Below, one piece after another: positions 5,139 through 6,261 of a DNA stretch of 6,261 nt. Under the pieces are notes generated by a model. The model ran no database searches and had not been told where the DNA came from. It saw only the letters and a list, made by a program, of their open reading frames with translations. Both the position numbers and the translations under genes were made by a program. The stretch's first letter is position 1; each line of letters opens with the position of its first letter. The DNA is from Alphaproteobacteria bacterium (GTDB lineage Bacteria > Pseudomonadota > Alphaproteobacteria > JAJFFI01): positions 1 through 6,261 of the forward strand of contig JAJFFI010000114.1 in NCBI GenBank assembly GCA_021776755.1, in the 5' to 3' direction.

Positions 5139-6261
5139 ATGACAGCCTTTTCGACGAACGGCCGGTTCGCGGCAATCCGCTCGTAGTTGAAGGGCGTGAG
5201 GTCCAGGGAGCGGTATTCGCCATAGGCGATCAGCTCGGACGTGCCCCGGCCCATGGCGGGTGACTGCTGAAAACCGTGCCCCGAGAACCCGTTCACGAAG
5301 ATGAAGTTCGCGACCTCGGTGTGCGGCCCGAGAATGGCGTTCTGGTCGAATACATTGAACGCGTAATGCCCGGCCCAGGAATTGACCAGCTTGATCGCCT
5401 CGAACTGCGGGATGCGGTTGGCGATCGCGGGCCAGGCCTTTTCTTCCCAAATGCTGTGGTCCTGCTCGAAGTCGTCGTAATCGACCGCCGGGTCTTCATA
5501 AGGCGGGCAGCCCGCGAGATAGAAGGTCCCGTCGGTGCGCATGTGTACGCCCGACGGATCGATGGTCAGCGGCAGGTCCTGGTCGAGCGGCTGCTCGGCG
5601 TCGAAGATGAAGGTGTAGCGCTTGCGGGGCTCGACCGGGATCTCAATCCCGGCCATGCGCGAGGTCAGCACCGCCCGCGGGCCCGACGCATTCACGACCG
5701 TGCCGCAGGCAACCACCTCGCCGGTCCTCAGCGTCACACTTTCCACCCGGTCGCCGGCGGCGTTCTTCGCCATCGCGGTGACCTCGTTGGTCACATACTC
5801 TGCGCCCTTCTCCCGGGCCGAGCGCTTCCACCAGTCGAACACCGTGTTGCCGTCGAAATAACCCTCGTCGACCGGGTTGTGGCTGCCCGCGACGATATCT
5901 TCCAGATTGTAGAAGGGATACTCGGCCGCAATCTCGCCCGCCGACATGATCCGCGTGCCGGCCCCGCAGGCCGCCTGCAGTTTCTGGTTTTCGCGCAGGA
6001 CGTCCGCGAACGGCTCGTTATCGGCGAGATACATATAGCCGTAGCTTTGCAGCACGATCTCCGGCACCCGCTCGTCGCCGCCCATGAATTCGCGGAAATT
6101 CTTCACGAACTCGGCGGCGAACTGCGAAATGCGCACGTTGATCTCGTTCGAGAACTGCTGGCGCATGCAGCTGTTGGTGTGGGACGTCGAGGTGAACTCG
6201 TAGGTCGGGTCGCGCTCGACCACGAGGATCGAACCGTCGAAATCGGGATTGGCCGACAGCC
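5135..6261 (-). CDS. FAD-dependent oxidoreductase, DAO family (N-terminus beyond window edge)
   Basis: About 374 residues of a flavoprotein in the D-amino-acid oxidase/FOXRED1-like group, which oxidise amines, amino acids or hydroxy acids. The reading frame stays open to base 6261, encoding a segment that ends in GSILVVERDP. This is the second strand of the FAD domain, so the GTG at 6223 is internal. The dinucleotide GxGxxG motif and the start codon lie beyond the edge, perhaps 20-30 residues away. Visible motifs are TSTSHTNSCMRQQFS (the post-FAD helix), VVNASGP (about 5678-5698), GHYAFNVFDQNAILGP, and NGFSGHGFQQSPAMGRG (about 5243-5296), the C-terminal FAD-binding signature. It ends with LDLTPFNYERI, typical of the group. 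No covalent flavin cysteine is evident. It overlaps the downstream SDR gene by 4 bases (ATGA), so the two are co-translated. The substrate is unknown. Confidence 0.92.
   Translation of the reverse strand, partial: LSANPDFDGSILVVERDPTYEFTSTSHTNSCMRQQFSNEINVRISQFAAEFVKNFREFMGGDERVPEIVLQSYGYMYLADNEPFADVLRENQKLQAACGAGTRIMSAGEIAAEYPFYNLEDIVAGSHNPVDEGYFDGNTVFDWWKRSAREKGAEYVTNEVTAMAKNAAGDRVESVTLRTGEVVACGTVVNASGPRAVLTSRMAGIEIPVEPRKRYTFIFDAEQPLDQDLPLTIDPSGVHMRTDGTFYLAGCPPYEDPAVDYDDFEQDHSIWEEKAWPAIANRIPQFEAIKLVNSWAGHYAFNVFDQNAILGPHTEVANFIFVNGFSGHGFQQSPAMGRGTSELIAYGEYRSLDLTPFNYERIAANRPFVEKAVI

Noticed and set aside
5139..5450. An in-frame N-terminal extension of the SDR gene upstream of 5138
   Set aside because: The extension is Arg-rich and lies wholly inside the flavoprotein gene in another frame. 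The Rossmann strand starts right after the ATG at 5138, which forms a classic ATGA overlap.
6221..6223. GTG as the start of the flavoprotein gene
   Set aside because: The frame stays open to the window edge and upstream codons encode a normal second strand of an FAD domain. The true start, with the GxGxxG motif, must lie beyond 6261.

Overview
The window is GC-rich, tightly packed bacterial DNA. The protein families, the codon use and the short gene gaps suggest an alphaproteobacterium, possibly a marine or soil heterotroph. That placement is an inference from style, because the window holds no rRNA or other taxonomic marker. Seven protein genes fill almost all of it. I see no tRNA, rRNA, CRISPR array, insertion sequence or phage gene. 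No gene-free stretch exceeds about 131 bases.

Left block, minus strand (1-1345): a QOR-type NADPH:quinone oxidoreductase is followed, 5 bases after its stop, by a hot-dog-fold thioesterase of the fluoroacetyl-CoA thioesterase (FlK) family. The thioesterase runs off the left edge. Divergent block, plus strand (1477-3521): a fumarylacetoacetate hydrolase (FAH) family enzyme and a class III (CaiB/BaiF) CoA-transferase, 8 bases apart. The two blocks share a 131-base intergenic region. It holds a perfect 7-3-7 palindrome, which is a candidate operator, and a perfect 10-base inverted repeat whose right arm contains the Shine-Dalgarno sequence of the FAH gene. Together the four enzymes look like a small catabolic or CoA-thioester module: CoA transfer, thioester hydrolysis, cleavage or isomerisation of a 2-oxo acid, and reduction of a reactive enone or quinone. 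The substrate cannot be read from the sequence.

A lone plus-strand gene (3606-4244) encodes an exported protein with a ClpP/crotonase-like fold and a visible Ser/His pair. It has no clear ribosome binding site, and an 8-base inverted repeat ends just before its start codon.

Right block, minus strand (4296-6261): an FAD-dependent oxidoreductase of the DAO family, with its N-terminus beyond the right edge, overlaps by ATGA a short-chain dehydrogenase closely resembling uronate dehydrogenase. The two are probably translationally coupled and act on related substrates. This block converges on the ClpP-like gene with 51 bases between them.

Most of the window is ordinary accessory metabolism. The points most worth a second look are the RBS-containing inverted repeat, the palindrome in the divergent promoter region, and two enzymes that keep the catalytic residues of a known family while changing the residues that set substrate choice.
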